From Peterkaempfera griseoplana (GTDB lineage: Bacteria > Actinomycetota > Actinomycetes > Streptomycetales > Streptomycetaceae), in the NCBI RefSeq assembly GCF_001418575.1, contig NZ_LIQR01000008.1, positions 1 to 44,110 on the forward strand: a stretch of 44,110 nt of DNA, read 5' to 3'. The notes under the pieces are model-generated. The model was not told where the DNA came from. It searched no databases and saw only the letters and a list, made by a program, of their open reading frames with translations. Position numbers and translations under genes: made by a program. Of the stretch, positions 32,357 through 40,443 are shown in pieces. The number at the start of each line of letters is the position of its first letter. Within the stretch, counting starts at the first letter, position 1.

Positions 32357-32574
32357 CCGCGGAACCGGCCGTGCGGGACGCCGCGGGGCCGCCGGCCGGG
32401 CCGCAGCTCGCACTCATCGACCTGCTGGACCGGCTCCTGGACGGCGGGGTGGTCCTCACCGGTGACCTGGTGCTCTGCATCGCCGACGTGGACCTGGTGC
32501 ACATCTCGCTCCGCGCCGTCATCAGGTCGGTGGAGGAGGCCCTGCCGTCCCTGTGGGAGGAGGTGCCGCGATGA
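32353..32574 (+). CDS. gvpS: Gas vesicle protein GvpS (short GvpA-fold paralogue)
   Basis: The 73-residue protein is mostly a single GvpA fold: LALIDLLDRLLDGGVVLTGDLVLCIADVDLVHISLRAVIRSVEEAL. It lacks the charged tails of the other two paralogues. By position between gvpL and gvpK it is GvpS of the Streptomyces order; GvpS-type proteins are minor wall or tip components. ATG 32353 overlaps the gvpL stop, and its own stop overlaps the gvpK start (ATGA at both ends). Confidence 0.86.
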   Translation: MTAEPAVRDAAGPPAGPQLALIDLLDRLLDGGVVLTGDLVLCIADVDLVHISLRAVIRSVEEALPSLWEEVPR

Positions 32575-32852
32575 CCGAGCGGCTGCGGATGGACCAGGAC
32601 ACGGTGGAGCGGGACCTCATCCGGCTGGTGCTCACCCTGGTCGAACTCCTCCGTCAGCTGATGGAGCGTCAGGCATGCCGCCGGGTGGACCGCGGCGACC
32701 TCTCGGAGGAGGAGGAGGAGCGGGTCGGGCTCACCCTGATGCTCCTGGAGGAGCGTATGGGCGAACTGCGGGACCGCTTCGGGCTCAGCCCCGAGGACCT
32801 CAACCTCGACCTGGGCCCGCTCGGCACCCTGCTGCCCCAGGACGCGGGGTGA
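32571..32852 (+). CDS. gvpK: Gas vesicle protein GvpK
   Basis: The 93-residue protein is GvpK, the last gene of the operon: VERDLIRLVLTLVELLRQLMERQACRRVDRGDLSEEEEERVGLTLMLLEERMGELRDRFGLSPEDLNLDLGPLG contains the family's helical core and the conserved LNLDLGPLG end (quoted here in outline, positions about 12-87). GvpK is an essential accessory protein in other species. ATG 32571 overlaps the gvpS stop. The 45 bp after it contain CGGCAGGCCGG and CCGGCCCTGCGG, which can form an imperfect hairpin towards the convergent DoxX-like gene. Confidence 0.9.
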   Translation: MTERLRMDQDTVERDLIRLVLTLVELLRQLMERQACRRVDRGDLSEEEEERVGLTLMLLEERMGELRDRFGLSPEDLNLDLGPLGTLLPQDAG

Positions 32853-32897
32853 CCGGCAGGCCGGGGGCGGCCGTGCGCACCGCTCCGGCCCTGCGGG

Positions 32898-33254
32898 TCA
32901 CCAGGCGCCGTGGTAGGCCGCTCCCAGGACCAGGACGGCCGCCGCGGTGAGCAGGAACACGATCCCGCCCACGATGTTGCGGGACCCCACCCGCAGATGG
33001 GCGATGATCGCGCCGATGAAGTAGAGCACCAGGCCACAGGCGGCGAGAGTCCCCAGGAGCGGCACGGCGAGCCCGGCCAGCAGCCCCACGGTGCCCGCTG
33101 CCAGCAGCATGCCGAGCACCGGCACCCACTTCCGCGGAATGCCCTTCATGTCCGCCTGGGACTTGGGGTACTCATGGCCGATCAGATAGGTGACGGCGGC
33201 GGCGCCGTTGAAGACCACGCCGAGTATGGTGACCGTGAGGTACGCGGCGAACAC
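32898..33254 (-). CDS. DoxX-like four-helix membrane protein
   Basis: The 118-residue protein has four hydrophobic segments: FAAYLTVTILGVVFNGAAAVTYLI, WVPVLGMLLAAGTVGLLAGL, LLGTLAACGLVLYFIGAIIAHL and GGIVFLLTAAAVLVLGAAY. The spacing and the loop HLRVG fit the DoxX-like family, whose members often support redox homeostasis. GTG 33254 follows CGGAGAC on the minus strand; the frame is open far upstream but only as Arg/Pro-rich artefact. It is convergent with gvpK, 45 bp apart, and functionally unrelated to the vesicles as far as can be seen. Confidence 0.8.
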   Translation of the reverse strand: MFAAYLTVTILGVVFNGAAAVTYLIGHEYPKSQADMKGIPRKWVPVLGMLLAAGTVGLLAGLAVPLLGTLAACGLVLYFIGAIIAHLRVGSRNIVGGIVFLLTAAAVLVLGAAYHGAW

Positions 33255-33815
33255 GATGTCTCCGTCTCTGTGGGGCGGGGTGCCGGCGGGCACCGCCGCT
33301 GCGGGATGTGGTGTCCCCGGCTGGGACGTCGGGTGGGGCTTCCGGGGCCGTCCGCGGCACCGGTTCCAGGGCGGGTGACCGGCCGCCCTCCCGGGTCGCG
33401 GGGGCGGGCCGTCCGGCAGCCCACGCGGCAGAACCGGCGCAGAGGGGGTGACGGGTCCACCAGCCCTGCTGTGCGCCCCCCGCGACCTGGCCCTTCGGCG
33501 GAGCCTCCGACACGCCTTCGTCCCCCACTGCTGTAAGCCGGTTGTGCACGGCCGGCCCGCCGCCTGACCCGGGTGGTCCTCCTGCCCCGTCCGCACTCGC
33601 CGAGCGGCGGCCAGGTGCTGCCGAAGTCCCTTGCCGTGAACGGCAGTTGAACGTGCACCACTGTGGGACAACCTAAAGGACCAGTCCCCGCCAGCGAGGG
33701 CGAACCCGCAGACCCGGTGACGAGCCCCGGGGGCCCCGGACACGAGAGCGGTGACTGTCAGAGGTGCTTGCCACGGTGCACGCGTCCGTCAGGATCCGGT
33801 ACACGGGGGGTTGTT
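33255..33815. other. About 560-bp divergent intergenic region
   Basis: No gene is supported. Reading frames on both strands are Arg/Pro-rich and mutually overlapping. A less GC-rich segment at about 33640-33680 (GCAGTTGAACGTGCACCACTG and following) may contain a promoter for the SnoaL-like gene, and GGTGCC-GGCG-GGCACC near 33278-33293 is a short hairpin upstream of the DoxX-like gene. Confidence 0.4.
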
Positions 33816-34487
33816 GTGGGCGGCACCGGCATGCACGCGTTCGGTATCGGTCTGTCCGACCAGTGGACGGCCATGTGGAACGGCGACCTCGGTCTCGTCG
33901 ACGAGATGATGGCGCCCGAGTTCGTGCTCCGCCACGCACAGGCGGGCACCGACGCCTTCGACGGGATCCGCACCCCGCCGCAGCCGGCCGAGACGGTCGC
34001 CGCCTGGCACCGATCCCACGACGGGCTTCTCTTCACGGCGGAGGGCACCGCCGTGGTCGACCTGACACCCGCCGGCGGAGGGCCGACCGGATCGGTCGCA
34101 CGCCCCTACCTGGCACGCTTCGCCGGCGAGCGGGGCGGAGAGACCGCCAGAAGCGGAATCGACATCCTCAGGGTCTCCGCCGGGCTGATCGTCGAGGTGT
34201 GGTCCGTCTCCTCAGGCGCAGGCGGGCGGACCTTCCACCGCCGAGTGCCCGGACCGGTGGCACCCGTGCGCGGGCCGTGCGGTCACCCGGGCCGGACGGC
34301 CCCGGAGCGCCGGTCAGCCCGGGCGGGCCCCGCACGACGTCCCGCGCCCGCGACGCGTCGCTACGCGGGAGCCACCTCGGGCCGGCCGTGCCCGGCGCCG
34401 GAGTCCTCCTCCGTCAACGGGCGCGCCGTGGCCATGCCCAGCAGCAGACCGGCGCCCACGGTGACGGCGGCGAAGCTGAGCACGTAG
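33816..34487 (+). CDS. SnoaL/NTF2-like protein with an unusual C-terminal extension
   Basis: Residues up to about 140 look like a SnoaL-like (NTF2 fold) protein: HAFGIGLSDQWTAMWNGDLGLVDEMMAPEFVLRHA, then IDILRVSAGLIVEVWSVSSGAGG. Such proteins are small hydrolases, isomerases or ligand binders of unknown substrate here. GTG 33816 follows GGGGGG; ATG 33831 is an alternative. From about 34230 on, the frame continues as Arg/Pro-rich sequence to 34487 and overlaps the 3' end of the opposite-strand Wzy-like gene by 127 bp. That tail is probably not native, and a lost stop or frameshift near 34230 is possible. Confidence 0.65.
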   Translation: MGGTGMHAFGIGLSDQWTAMWNGDLGLVDEMMAPEFVLRHAQAGTDAFDGIRTPPQPAETVAAWHRSHDGLLFTAEGTAVVDLTPAGGGPTGSVARPYLARFAGERGGETARSGIDILRVSAGLIVEVWSVSSGAGGRTFHRRVPGPVAPVRGPCGHPGRTAPERRSARAGPARRPAPATRRYAGATSGRPCPAPESSSVNGRAVAMPSSRPAPTVTAAKLST

Positions 34488-35431
34488 TCGATGGTGGCGT
34501 GCACCGCCAGGCCGGTCAGTGCCACAGCCGCCGAGAGCGCCACCGCCGTGGGCCGCGGCGAGCGTGCCAGCGACCAGAGCGTCCACAGAAAAGCGCAGAT
34601 CAGCAGGGCCAGCCCGGGCAGCCCCTGCTCGGCGGCCTGCTGCAGCGCCGCCGAGTGGGTCTTGGTGGTGTCCTGGTCGGCCCGGGCGGTGGGGCTCTGC
34701 TCGGCGAACCGGTCCGGCCCCACGCCTCGCAGCGGATGCCGGCCCACCTGGTCCAGCGCGTCCCCCCACAGCTCCAGCCGGCGCTCCGACAGCTGGGCCA
34801 CCGCATGCCGCTGCAGGGCCGCCGGGACGTGGCCGCGCGCCAGCGCGACCGTGCCGCAGCCCGCCAGCGCCGCACAGAGCGCCAGCACCACCAGCAACGG
34901 CCCCCGGCGCCGTGACCGTGCGGCCGCGCAGGAGACCAGCAGCGTCGCGACCGAGGTGGCGAAGGCCGCGGCCGAGCCGACCAGCAGGTTCAGTCCGGCG
35001 AGGACGGCTCCCAGCGCCAGCAGCGCCGCGCGTACCCGGATGCCGCGCGCCGACCAGGCGGCGCAGCACGCCGCGCCGACGCCCAGCGCCAGCAGCGCGC
35101 CGTCGGCGTTGCCGTAGTGCAGCGGGGGCGCCAGCGGATCACCGGACAGGGCGCCGGGTGTGGCCGCGACCACCAGCCCCACCGCGACGGCGGCCGCCGC
35201 CGGGGCCACCGTGGGCAGCAGCGCCCCGGCCACCCGCCCGGCGGCGAAGCCGGCCGCGACCGCCAGCAGGGCCAGCAGCACCCCCTCGGGCCGGGCCGCC
35301 TCATGGCCGACCGCGGAGGCCAGCGTCCAGCCGGCGCAACTGGTCAGGACCACCGGGCCCAGCACATCGGGGCTCGACACACGGGACCGGGACGGCAGCA
35401 CGGCACCGGAGACGGCATCAGAACCCGGCAT
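34361..35431 (-). CDS. O-antigen ligase / Wzy-like polymerase family membrane protein
   Basis: The 356-residue protein has about nine or ten hydrophobic segments, for example VVLTSCAGWTLASAVG, LLALLAVAAGFAAGRVAGALL and AVALSAAVALTGLAVHATIDYVLSFAAVTVGAGLLLGM. A large soluble loop contains QLSERRLELWGDALDQVGRHPLRGVGPDRFAEQSP, the Wzy_C-type signature with the R-x-x-x-W...HP-x-x-G-x-G pattern. It ends with TKTHSAALQQAAEQGLPGL, where the conserved His follows. Such proteins polymerise or transfer lipid-linked glycans outside the membrane. ATG 35431 is preceded by GAAGGGGGCGGGG. It is divergent from the acyltransferase gene, with about 145 bp between the starts. Confidence 0.82.
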   Translation of the reverse strand: MPGSDAVSGAVLPSRSRVSSPDVLGPVVLTSCAGWTLASAVGHEAARPEGVLLALLAVAAGFAAGRVAGALLPTVAPAAAAVAVGLVVAATPGALSGDPLAPPLHYGNADGALLALGVGAACCAAWSARGIRVRAALLALGAVLAGLNLLVGSAAAFATSVATLLVSCAAARSRRRGPLLVVLALCAALAGCGTVALARGHVPAALQRHAVAQLSERRLELWGDALDQVGRHPLRGVGPDRFAEQSPTARADQDTTKTHSAALQQAAEQGLPGLALLICAFLWTLWSLARSPRPTAVALSAAVALTGLAVHATIDYVLSFAAVTVGAGLLLGMATARPLTEEDSGAGHGRPEVAPA

Positions 35432-35576
35432 CCCCGCCCCCTTCGAGTCCCCCCGCTGCGGACCGGCACCGCCGCCGTGCCGTCGGCCCCGGGCATCCGG
35501 GCCCGAAGCGGTGCGGCAGGTGGCCGGGCACCCGGACCTGCCCACACCGTAGTGCCGCAGCGGGCAGGATGTGACC

Positions 35577-36266
35577 ATGTCGCAAAGGATTTCCGCGCCG
35601 GATGTACACACCGTCCCGCACCCCGCGCCGGCACCGGCGGCCGAACACGGCACCGGCCTGTGGATCGCGGGAGCCGGGGGAGTCGGCCGGGAGGCCCTGG
35701 ACACCGCGCTGGCCGCGGGCGTCCGGGTGGCGGGATTCCTCGACGACCACCTGGCCGGGGGCACGGTACGGGGGCTGCCGGTGGTGGCGCCGTCGCAGGT
35801 GCCGTCCGGTGCCCGCTACCTGGTGGGGATCGCCGACCCCGGGGTGCGGCTGCGCCTGGCGGAGCTGCTGGAGCAGCGCGGCGCCCGCCCGGCCGGCCTG
35901 GTCCACCCCCGGGCGCTGATCGCACCGGAGACCGAACTGGCCGAGGGCTGCCTGGTGCTGGGTGGGGCGTACATCTCCAGCAGTGTGCGGCTGGGTCCGC
36001 ACACCCAGGTCCACTACAACGCCACCATTGGCCATGACGCGGTGCTGGGGGCGCGGGTGACGGTCTATCCGGGCGGCAACGTCTCCGGTGCGGTGCGGCT
36101 GGAGGACGGCGCCACCGTCGGCAGCAACGCGGTGGTGCTGCAGGGGCGCACGGTGGGCCGCGGGGCGTTCGTCGGCGCGGCGGCGGTGGTCACCCGGGAC
36201 GTACCGCCGGGGACGACGGTGGTGGGCTCCCCCGCACGGCCGCTGCGCGGGCCGGGGAGCGCATAG
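35577..36266 (+). CDS. NeuD/PglD-like sugar acyltransferase (left-handed beta-helix)
   Basis: The 229-residue protein has an N-terminal Rossmann-like domain (GLWIAGAGGVGREALDTALAAG, FLDDHLAGGTVRGLPVV). From about residue 110 it has a left-handed beta-helix of hexapeptide repeats (HPRALIAPETELAEGCLVLGGAYISSSVRLGP, VHYNATIGHDAVLGARVTVYPGG, GATVGSNAVVLQGRTVGRGAFVGAAAVVTRDVPPGTTVVGSPARP; given in parts). This is the PglD/NeuD family, which acetylates an amino- or hydroxy-sugar nucleotide with acetyl-CoA. The His in IGHD is the likely catalytic base. ATG 35577 has AGGA 7 nt upstream; GTG 35571 is an alternative. The following Nudix gene starts 9 bp downstream. Confidence 0.85.
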   Translation: MSQRISAPDVHTVPHPAPAPAAEHGTGLWIAGAGGVGREALDTALAAGVRVAGFLDDHLAGGTVRGLPVVAPSQVPSGARYLVGIADPGVRLRLAELLEQRGARPAGLVHPRALIAPETELAEGCLVLGGAYISSSVRLGPHTQVHYNATIGHDAVLGARVTVYPGGNVSGAVRLEDGATVGSNAVVLQGRTVGRGAFVGAAAVVTRDVPPGTTVVGSPARPLRGPGSA

Positions 36267-36269
36267 TCT
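36264..36269 (+). promoter_or_regulatory. -10 box (TAGTCT) of a leaderless Nudix transcript
   Basis: TAGTCT overlaps the acyltransferase stop codon and lies exactly 6 nt before ATG 36276, the spacing expected if transcription starts at the A of the start codon. No clear -35 is seen. It suggests that the Nudix gene has its own promoter in addition to read-through. Confidence 0.5.
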
Positions 36270-36275
36270 CCCCGT

Positions 36276-36785
36276 ATGGCGATTCCCGAGTTCCTCCGCG
36301 ATCTGCGCTCCCTGGTGGGCACCCGTCCGCTCTGGCTCTGCGGTGTCACCGCCGTCGTCCTCGACGACCAGGGCCGGGTACTGCTCGGCCGCCGGGCCGA
36401 CACCGGCAACTGGTCGGTCATCAGCGGCATCCTCGACCCGGGCGAGGAGCCCGCGGACGGCGCCGTCCGCGAGTGCTGGGAGGAGACCGGGGTGGAGGTC
36501 GTACCGGAGCGGATCACCAGTGTGACCGTCTCGCGGATGCTGGAGTACCCCAACGGGGACCGCAGCCAGTACGTCGAGATCACCTTCCTGTGCCGGGCGG
36601 TGCGCGGTGAGGCCCGGGTCAACGACGACGAGTCCCTGGAGGTCGGCTGGTTCGCCCAGGACGCCCTGCCGCAGCTGGGGGAGAGCGCCACCCGCCGGCT
36701 GAACCATGCGCTGAGCGGAAACCCCGAGGCGCACTTCTCCTTCTCGGGTCTGGAGGAGGTCCTCACCCCGGCCCGGGGCGTCTGA
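36276..36785 (+). CDS. Nudix hydrolase
   Basis: The 169-residue protein carries a complete Nudix box at residues 51-73: G-x5-E-x7-R-E-x2-E-E-x-G, read as GILDPGEEPADGAVRECWEE and TGVEV. It lies within a domain starting LWLCGVTAVVLDDQGRVLLGRR and continuing YPNGDRSQYVEITFLCRAV. It would hydrolyse a nucleoside diphosphate linked to another group; the actual substrate cannot be read from sequence, although NDP-sugars are plausible given the neighbours. No ribosome-binding sequence precedes ATG 36276, which fits leaderless translation. The gene ends before a pair of hairpins and the convergent epimerase gene. Confidence 0.9.
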   Translation: MAIPEFLRDLRSLVGTRPLWLCGVTAVVLDDQGRVLLGRRADTGNWSVISGILDPGEEPADGAVRECWEETGVEVVPERITSVTVSRMLEYPNGDRSQYVEITFLCRAVRGEARVNDDESLEVGWFAQDALPQLGESATRRLNHALSGNPEAHFSFSGLEEVLTPARGV

Positions 36786-36792
36786 CCTTCGC

Positions 36793-36855
36793 GGGCCGGG
36801 GAGCAAGTCGGGCCACCGCTCCCCGCCCGTGGGCACCTGCACCGCGCCCACGGGC
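36793..36855. terminator. Two overlapping hairpins between convergent genes
   Basis: Hairpin 1: GGGC-C-GGGGAGC (36793-36804) with GCTCCCCGCCC (36818-36828), one bulged C. Hairpin 2: GCCCGTGGGC (36825-36834) with its exact complement GCCCACGGGC (36846-36855), 11-nt loop. They share 36825-36828, so only one forms at a time; one may end each of the converging transcripts. Confidence 0.6.
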
Positions 36856-36927
36856 CGGGCGGCCGTCGTGCCGGCGCCGGGCCCGGGCGCGGCAGGCCGG
36901 TTCGAGGCAGGGCAGTTCAGGAGCGTT

Positions 36928-37854
36928 TCAGGCGCGGAACCACTCCACCGTGCGCTCCAGCCCCTCCCGCAGCGGCACCGGCTGCACCTCCGGGAAGAGC
37001 GACCGCAGCCGGGAGTTGTCCGCCTGGGAGTCCCGGACGTCGCCGGGGCGCGGCTCGCTGTGCTCCACCTCCACCGGCCGGCCCAGCACCGACTCCAGCT
37101 CGGCGACCAGCTCGGTGAGCGAGGTCCGGCTGCCGAAGGCGAGGTTCACCGGGTCGGGGTGGACCACCCGGCGCAGCACCGCGTCGGCCAGCACCCGGGT
37201 GACGGTGCCGACATAGGTGAAGTCGCGGGTCTGCCCGCCGTCGCCGTGCACCAGCAGCGGCCGCCCGGCCAGCGCGGCGTCCACGAACGCCGGCACCACC
37301 GCGGCGTAGGAGTGCCCGGCCGGCTGCAGCGGACCGAAGACATTGAAGAACCGGAACGGCAGCACCCCCAGCCCGTAGCAGTGGTGGAACGCCGCGAGGT
37401 AGGCCTCGGTGGCCAGCTTGCTGACCGCGTACGGGCTCATCGGCGCCGTACGCATCGTCTCCCGCTTGGGCAGCTCCCGGTTGGCGCCGTACACCGACGA
37501 CGAGGACGCCGCCACCACATGGAGGTCGCCGGCCCGGCGGGCGGCCTGGAGCACCTCCAGGGTGCCGGTGGCGTTGGCGTGGTGGCTGGCCACCGGGTCG
37601 GCCACCGAACGCGGCACCGACGGCAGGGCCGCCAGGTGCACCACGGCGTCGGCCCCGGCGAACGCCTCGTCCAGCAGCGCCGGGTCGAGGACGGTGCCCT
37701 CGTGGAAGGCGACGTCCAGCCCCGTCAGATTGGCCTTGCGGCCCGTGGACAGGTCGTCGACCACCCTGACCTGCTCCACCTCCGGCCGCTCCAGCAGGGT
37801 CCGGGCCAGGTTGGCCCCGATGAAACCGGCTCCGCCGGTGATGACGACTCGCAT
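36928..37854 (-). CDS. NAD-dependent sugar-nucleotide epimerase/dehydratase
   Basis: The 308-residue extended SDR enzyme has the NAD-binding MRVVITGGAGFIGANLARTL (G-x2-G-x2-G at 7-13), the ribose-binding VVDDLSTGRKANL and VVHLAALPSVPRSVADP. The catalytic Ser in VAASSSSVYG and the Tyr142-x3-Lys146 in SPYAVSK are present. QTRDFTYVGTVTR and RPGDVRDSQADNSRLRSLF are typical of UDP-hexose 4-epimerases of the GalE/WbpP group. It would supply an epimerised NDP-sugar for the surface glycan. ATG 37854 follows AGAGGGGGG. It is the only gene of its transcript unless read from the dha genes 117 bp upstream. Confidence 0.88.
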   Translation of the reverse strand: MRVVITGGAGFIGANLARTLLERPEVEQVRVVDDLSTGRKANLTGLDVAFHEGTVLDPALLDEAFAGADAVVHLAALPSVPRSVADPVASHHANATGTLEVLQAARRAGDLHVVAASSSSVYGANRELPKRETMRTAPMSPYAVSKLATEAYLAAFHHCYGLGVLPFRFFNVFGPLQPAGHSYAAVVPAFVDAALAGRPLLVHGDGGQTRDFTYVGTVTRVLADAVLRRVVHPDPVNLAFGSRTSLTELVAELESVLGRPVEVEHSEPRPGDVRDSQADNSRLRSLFPEVQPVPLREGLERTVEWFRA

Positions 37855-37971
37855 GGCGTACCCCCCTCTGCGGCCGGCCCGCTGCGTCCCCCCGGGGCGG
37901 CCGGCTCACCCCGTCGGCGATGGTAGCCCCGGGCCGGCCGCCGGCGGGCCGGAAAGCGGACGGAAGCCGGG

Positions 37972-38520
37972 TCAGCCCTTGCGGAACCGGTAGGCGTCCT
38001 CCGCGGCGTCGACCACCGCCGCCAGGTCCCCGCCCGCCGAGGCCGTGACCACCGCGGCGATCGCCCCCTCCACGAAGGGCGCGTTGGCGAACCGGGTCGG
38101 GAACGGCAGCCCGTTGCTGTCGGCCTCCGCCAGCAGCGACTTCACCGTCAGCACCGCACTGCCCAGATCCGACAGCAGCACCACGCCCATGCCCTGGTCC
38201 ACCCGCTTGGCGGCGGCCAGCACCAGTTCGGCGCTGGTGCCCAGCCGGCCGTCCGCGGTACCGCCGGCGGTTCCCACCGGCGCCGGATCACCGGAACCCA
38301 CCAGGCCGATGGCCAGCGCGGCGGTCGCCGAGGCGACCTCCCGGCTGTGCGACACCAGCACCACGCCCACCCGGTCCAGCTCCGCCGGGTGCGCGATGAC
38401 CGGGGGCTCCACCGGGGCGACGGCCGGGCGCGGGGCCACCCGGCGGGCGGCGCCCGACTGAGCCGAGGGGGCCTCACTGATCGGGATCACCTCGGCGCCG
38501 CCGCCCTCGGAGGTGCTCAT
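37972..38520 (-). CDS. dhaM: DhaM-type phosphotransferase subunit of dihydroxyacetone kinase
   Basis: The 182-residue protein contains one EIIA-Man-like domain from about residue 48: RVGVVLVSHSREVASATAALAIG, where the His in VSHS is the phospho-acceptor. It continues with GTSAELVLAAAKRVDQGMGVVLLSDLGSAVLTV and NAPFVEGAIAAVV. It would carry phosphate from the PTS protein HPr to ADP bound on DhaL. The HPr and EI-like domains of the E. coli protein are absent, as in many actinobacteria. The first 47 residues are Ala/Pro-rich and unusual. ATG 38520 overlaps the dhaL stop (ATGA). Confidence 0.87.
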   Translation of the reverse strand: MSTSEGGGAEVIPISEAPSAQSGAARRVAPRPAVAPVEPPVIAHPAELDRVGVVLVSHSREVASATAALAIGLVGSGDPAPVGTAGGTADGRLGTSAELVLAAAKRVDQGMGVVLLSDLGSAVLTVKSLLAEADSNGLPFPTRFANAPFVEGAIAAVVTASAGGDLAAVVDAAEDAYRFRKG

Positions 38521-39191
38521 CGCGGCCCCGCCTCCGTCCCCGGTGCTCCCGGCGCCGACGCGTCCCGCAGACACGCCAGCAGCAGCGCCGAGGAGGTGGC
38601 CCCGGGATCCTGGTGGCCGATGCTGCGCTCGCCCAGATAGCTGGCGCGGCCCTTGCGGGCCAGCAGCGGAACGGTGGCCTCCGCCCCCGCCAGGGCCGCC
38701 TCCGCCGCCGCTGCCAGCGCCTCCCGGGCGCTGCCGCCGTCGGTCAGCGCCCCGGTGTAGGCCTGGGAGGCGGGCAGCAGGGCGTCGACCATGGTCTTGT
38801 CGCCCGGCTCGGCGCCGCCCAGCTCCCGTACGGCGTTGACGGCCGCCGCCAGGGCCTCGCCCAGTTCGGGCGGGGTCACCTCGGGGGCGTCGCCGAGTGC
38901 CTTCCCGGCCCTGCGCAGCGCCGTGCCGTACAGCGGGCCGGAGGCGCCGCCGACGCTGGAGACCAGGGTGCGGCCCACCGTGACCAGCAGCTCCCCCGGC
39001 GTTCCCGGCGGCTCGGTGCGCACCGCGAGCGCGGCGGCGGTGAACCCCCGGTCCAGGTTGGCGCCGTGGTCGGCGTCGCCGATGGGGGAGTCCAGCTCGG
39101 TGAGCCGGGGGCTCTCCCGGTGTACGGCGTCTACGGCCAGCTCCAGCCAGTGGCGGAAGAAGGCGGTGTCGAGGACGGTCACGGTCGGCAT
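38517..39191 (-). CDS. dhaL: Dihydroxyacetone kinase ADP-binding subunit DhaL
   Basis: The 224-residue protein has the DhaL helical barrel that holds ADP with two Mg ions. The metal-binding aspartates are in LTELDSPIGDADHGANLDRGF, followed by SSVGGASGPLYGTALRRAGKAL, PGDKTMVDALLPASQAY and GRASYLGERSIGHQDPGATSS, all conserved. Phosphate moves from DhaM to the bound ADP and then to dihydroxyacetone on DhaK. ATG 39191 has no strong ribosome-binding sequence visible beyond GGAGCGAC. It is 36 bp downstream of dhaK and overlaps dhaM by 4 bp. Confidence 0.93.
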   Translation of the reverse strand: MPTVTVLDTAFFRHWLELAVDAVHRESPRLTELDSPIGDADHGANLDRGFTAAALAVRTEPPGTPGELLVTVGRTLVSSVGGASGPLYGTALRRAGKALGDAPEVTPPELGEALAAAVNAVRELGGAEPGDKTMVDALLPASQAYTGALTDGGSAREALAAAAEAALAGAEATVPLLARKGRASYLGERSIGHQDPGATSSALLLACLRDASAPGAPGTEAGPR

Positions 39192-39227
39192 CCGGGTTGT
39201 CGCTCCTGCGGTCGAGGGAGTGGGGGG

Positions 39228-40220
39228 TCAGCGGCCCCAGCGCAGCGCGGGGGTCTGCACCGGCGCGTCCCACAGCCGCAGCAGGACGTCGTCGGTGCGG
39301 CACAGCGTGAGCGAGCAGCCCGCCATGTCCAGGCTGGTGACGTAGTCGCCCACCAGGCAGCGGGCGATCGGCACGCCGCGCCGGCGCAGGATCCGGTCCA
39401 CCTCGGCGCAGACGACGTAGAGCTCCTGCAGCGGGGTGCCGCCCGTGCCGTTGACCAGGACCAGCACCGGGCCGCCCGGGGGCAGGTCGGCCAGGACCGC
39501 GTCCAGGCAGACCTCGGCGAGTTCGGCGGCCGGCATCATGGCCCGCCGCTCCCGGCCCGGTTCGCCGTGGATGCCGATGCCCAGCTCCAGTTGGCCGTCC
39601 GGCAGGTCGAAGGTGGGCGAGCCCTTGGCGGGGGTGGTGCAGGCGGTGAGCGCCACCCCGAAGCTGCGGGACGACTCGTTGACCCGGCGGGCCGTCGCGG
39701 CGACCTGGTCCAGCGGCGCCCCGGACTCGGCGAGCGCCCCAGCGAGCTTCTCCACGAAGAGTGTGGCGCCGGTGCCGCGCCGCCCGGCCGTGTACAGGCT
39801 GTCGGTGACCGCCACGTCGTCGTCCACCACCACCTGCCGCACCTCGACCCCGGCGTCCTCGCACAGTTCGGCGGCCAACCGGAAGTTGAGCACGTCACCG
39901 GTGTAGTTCTTCACGATGTGGAGTACGCCCGCGCCGCCGTCCACCGCCCTGGTGGCGGACGCCATCTGGTCGGGCACCGGGGAGGTGAAGACCTCACCGG
40001 GGCAGGCCGCGTCCAGCATCCCGAAGCCGACGAACCCGGTGTGCAGCGGCTCGTGCCCGCTGCCGCCGCCCGAGACCAGGCCGACCTTGCCGGCCCTGGG
40101 GGCGTCGCGGCGCACCACGATCCGGGCCTCCAGGTCCACGGCCAGCTCCGGATGGGCGACGGCCAGACCGCGCAGCGCGTCGGGGACCACCCGATCGGGG
40201 GCGTTGACCAGCTTCTTCAT
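39228..40220 (-). CDS. dhaK: Dihydroxyacetone kinase substrate-binding subunit DhaK
   Basis: The 330-residue protein is DhaK: MKKLVNAPDRVVPDALRGLA, LVSGGGSGHEPLHTGFVG for substrate contacts, and IVKNYTGDVLNF. LGIGIHGEPGRERR supplies the His that binds dihydroxyacetone covalently as a hemiaminal. VLVLVNGTGGTPLQELYVV and C-terminal MAGCSLTLCRTDDVLLRLWDAPVQTPALRW complete it. It would feed dihydroxyacetone into glycolysis as DHAP. ATG 40220 has GAGGAAGCGG upstream; the frame is open 80 codons further but without family character. First gene of a dhaKLM operon, divergent from the DUF397 gene. Confidence 0.94.
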   Translation of the reverse strand: MKKLVNAPDRVVPDALRGLAVAHPELAVDLEARIVVRRDAPRAGKVGLVSGGGSGHEPLHTGFVGFGMLDAACPGEVFTSPVPDQMASATRAVDGGAGVLHIVKNYTGDVLNFRLAAELCEDAGVEVRQVVVDDDVAVTDSLYTAGRRGTGATLFVEKLAGALAESGAPLDQVAATARRVNESSRSFGVALTACTTPAKGSPTFDLPDGQLELGIGIHGEPGRERRAMMPAAELAEVCLDAVLADLPPGGPVLVLVNGTGGTPLQELYVVCAEVDRILRRRGVPIARCLVGDYVTSLDMAGCSLTLCRTDDVLLRLWDAPVQTPALRWGR

Positions 40221-40443
40221 CGCCGCTTCCTCCCGTTCCGCCGAGTGCAGCCGGCCGGTCCGCGGGACCACCGCGACCGCTGCTGCCACTGTCGCAAACC
40301 CGAGCCCGCTGCGGAACGACCCGGAGCGGCCCGGCTCCCGGCGTGTCCGCGCCCCGGCGAGTGTGCAACCGGGGCAAACGGCTGCTGGCGACGTGCCCCG
40401 CTGGCTACGCTGGCTCCCGGACGACGGCGGGAGGAGTGCAGGA

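Noticed and set aside
37972-39864. A 630-residue minus-strand frame that would extend DhaM through dhaL and dhaK
   Set aside because: The extension is Arg/Gly-rich and antagonistic to the correct dhaL and dhaK frames; ATG 38520 in the ATGA overlap is the real start.
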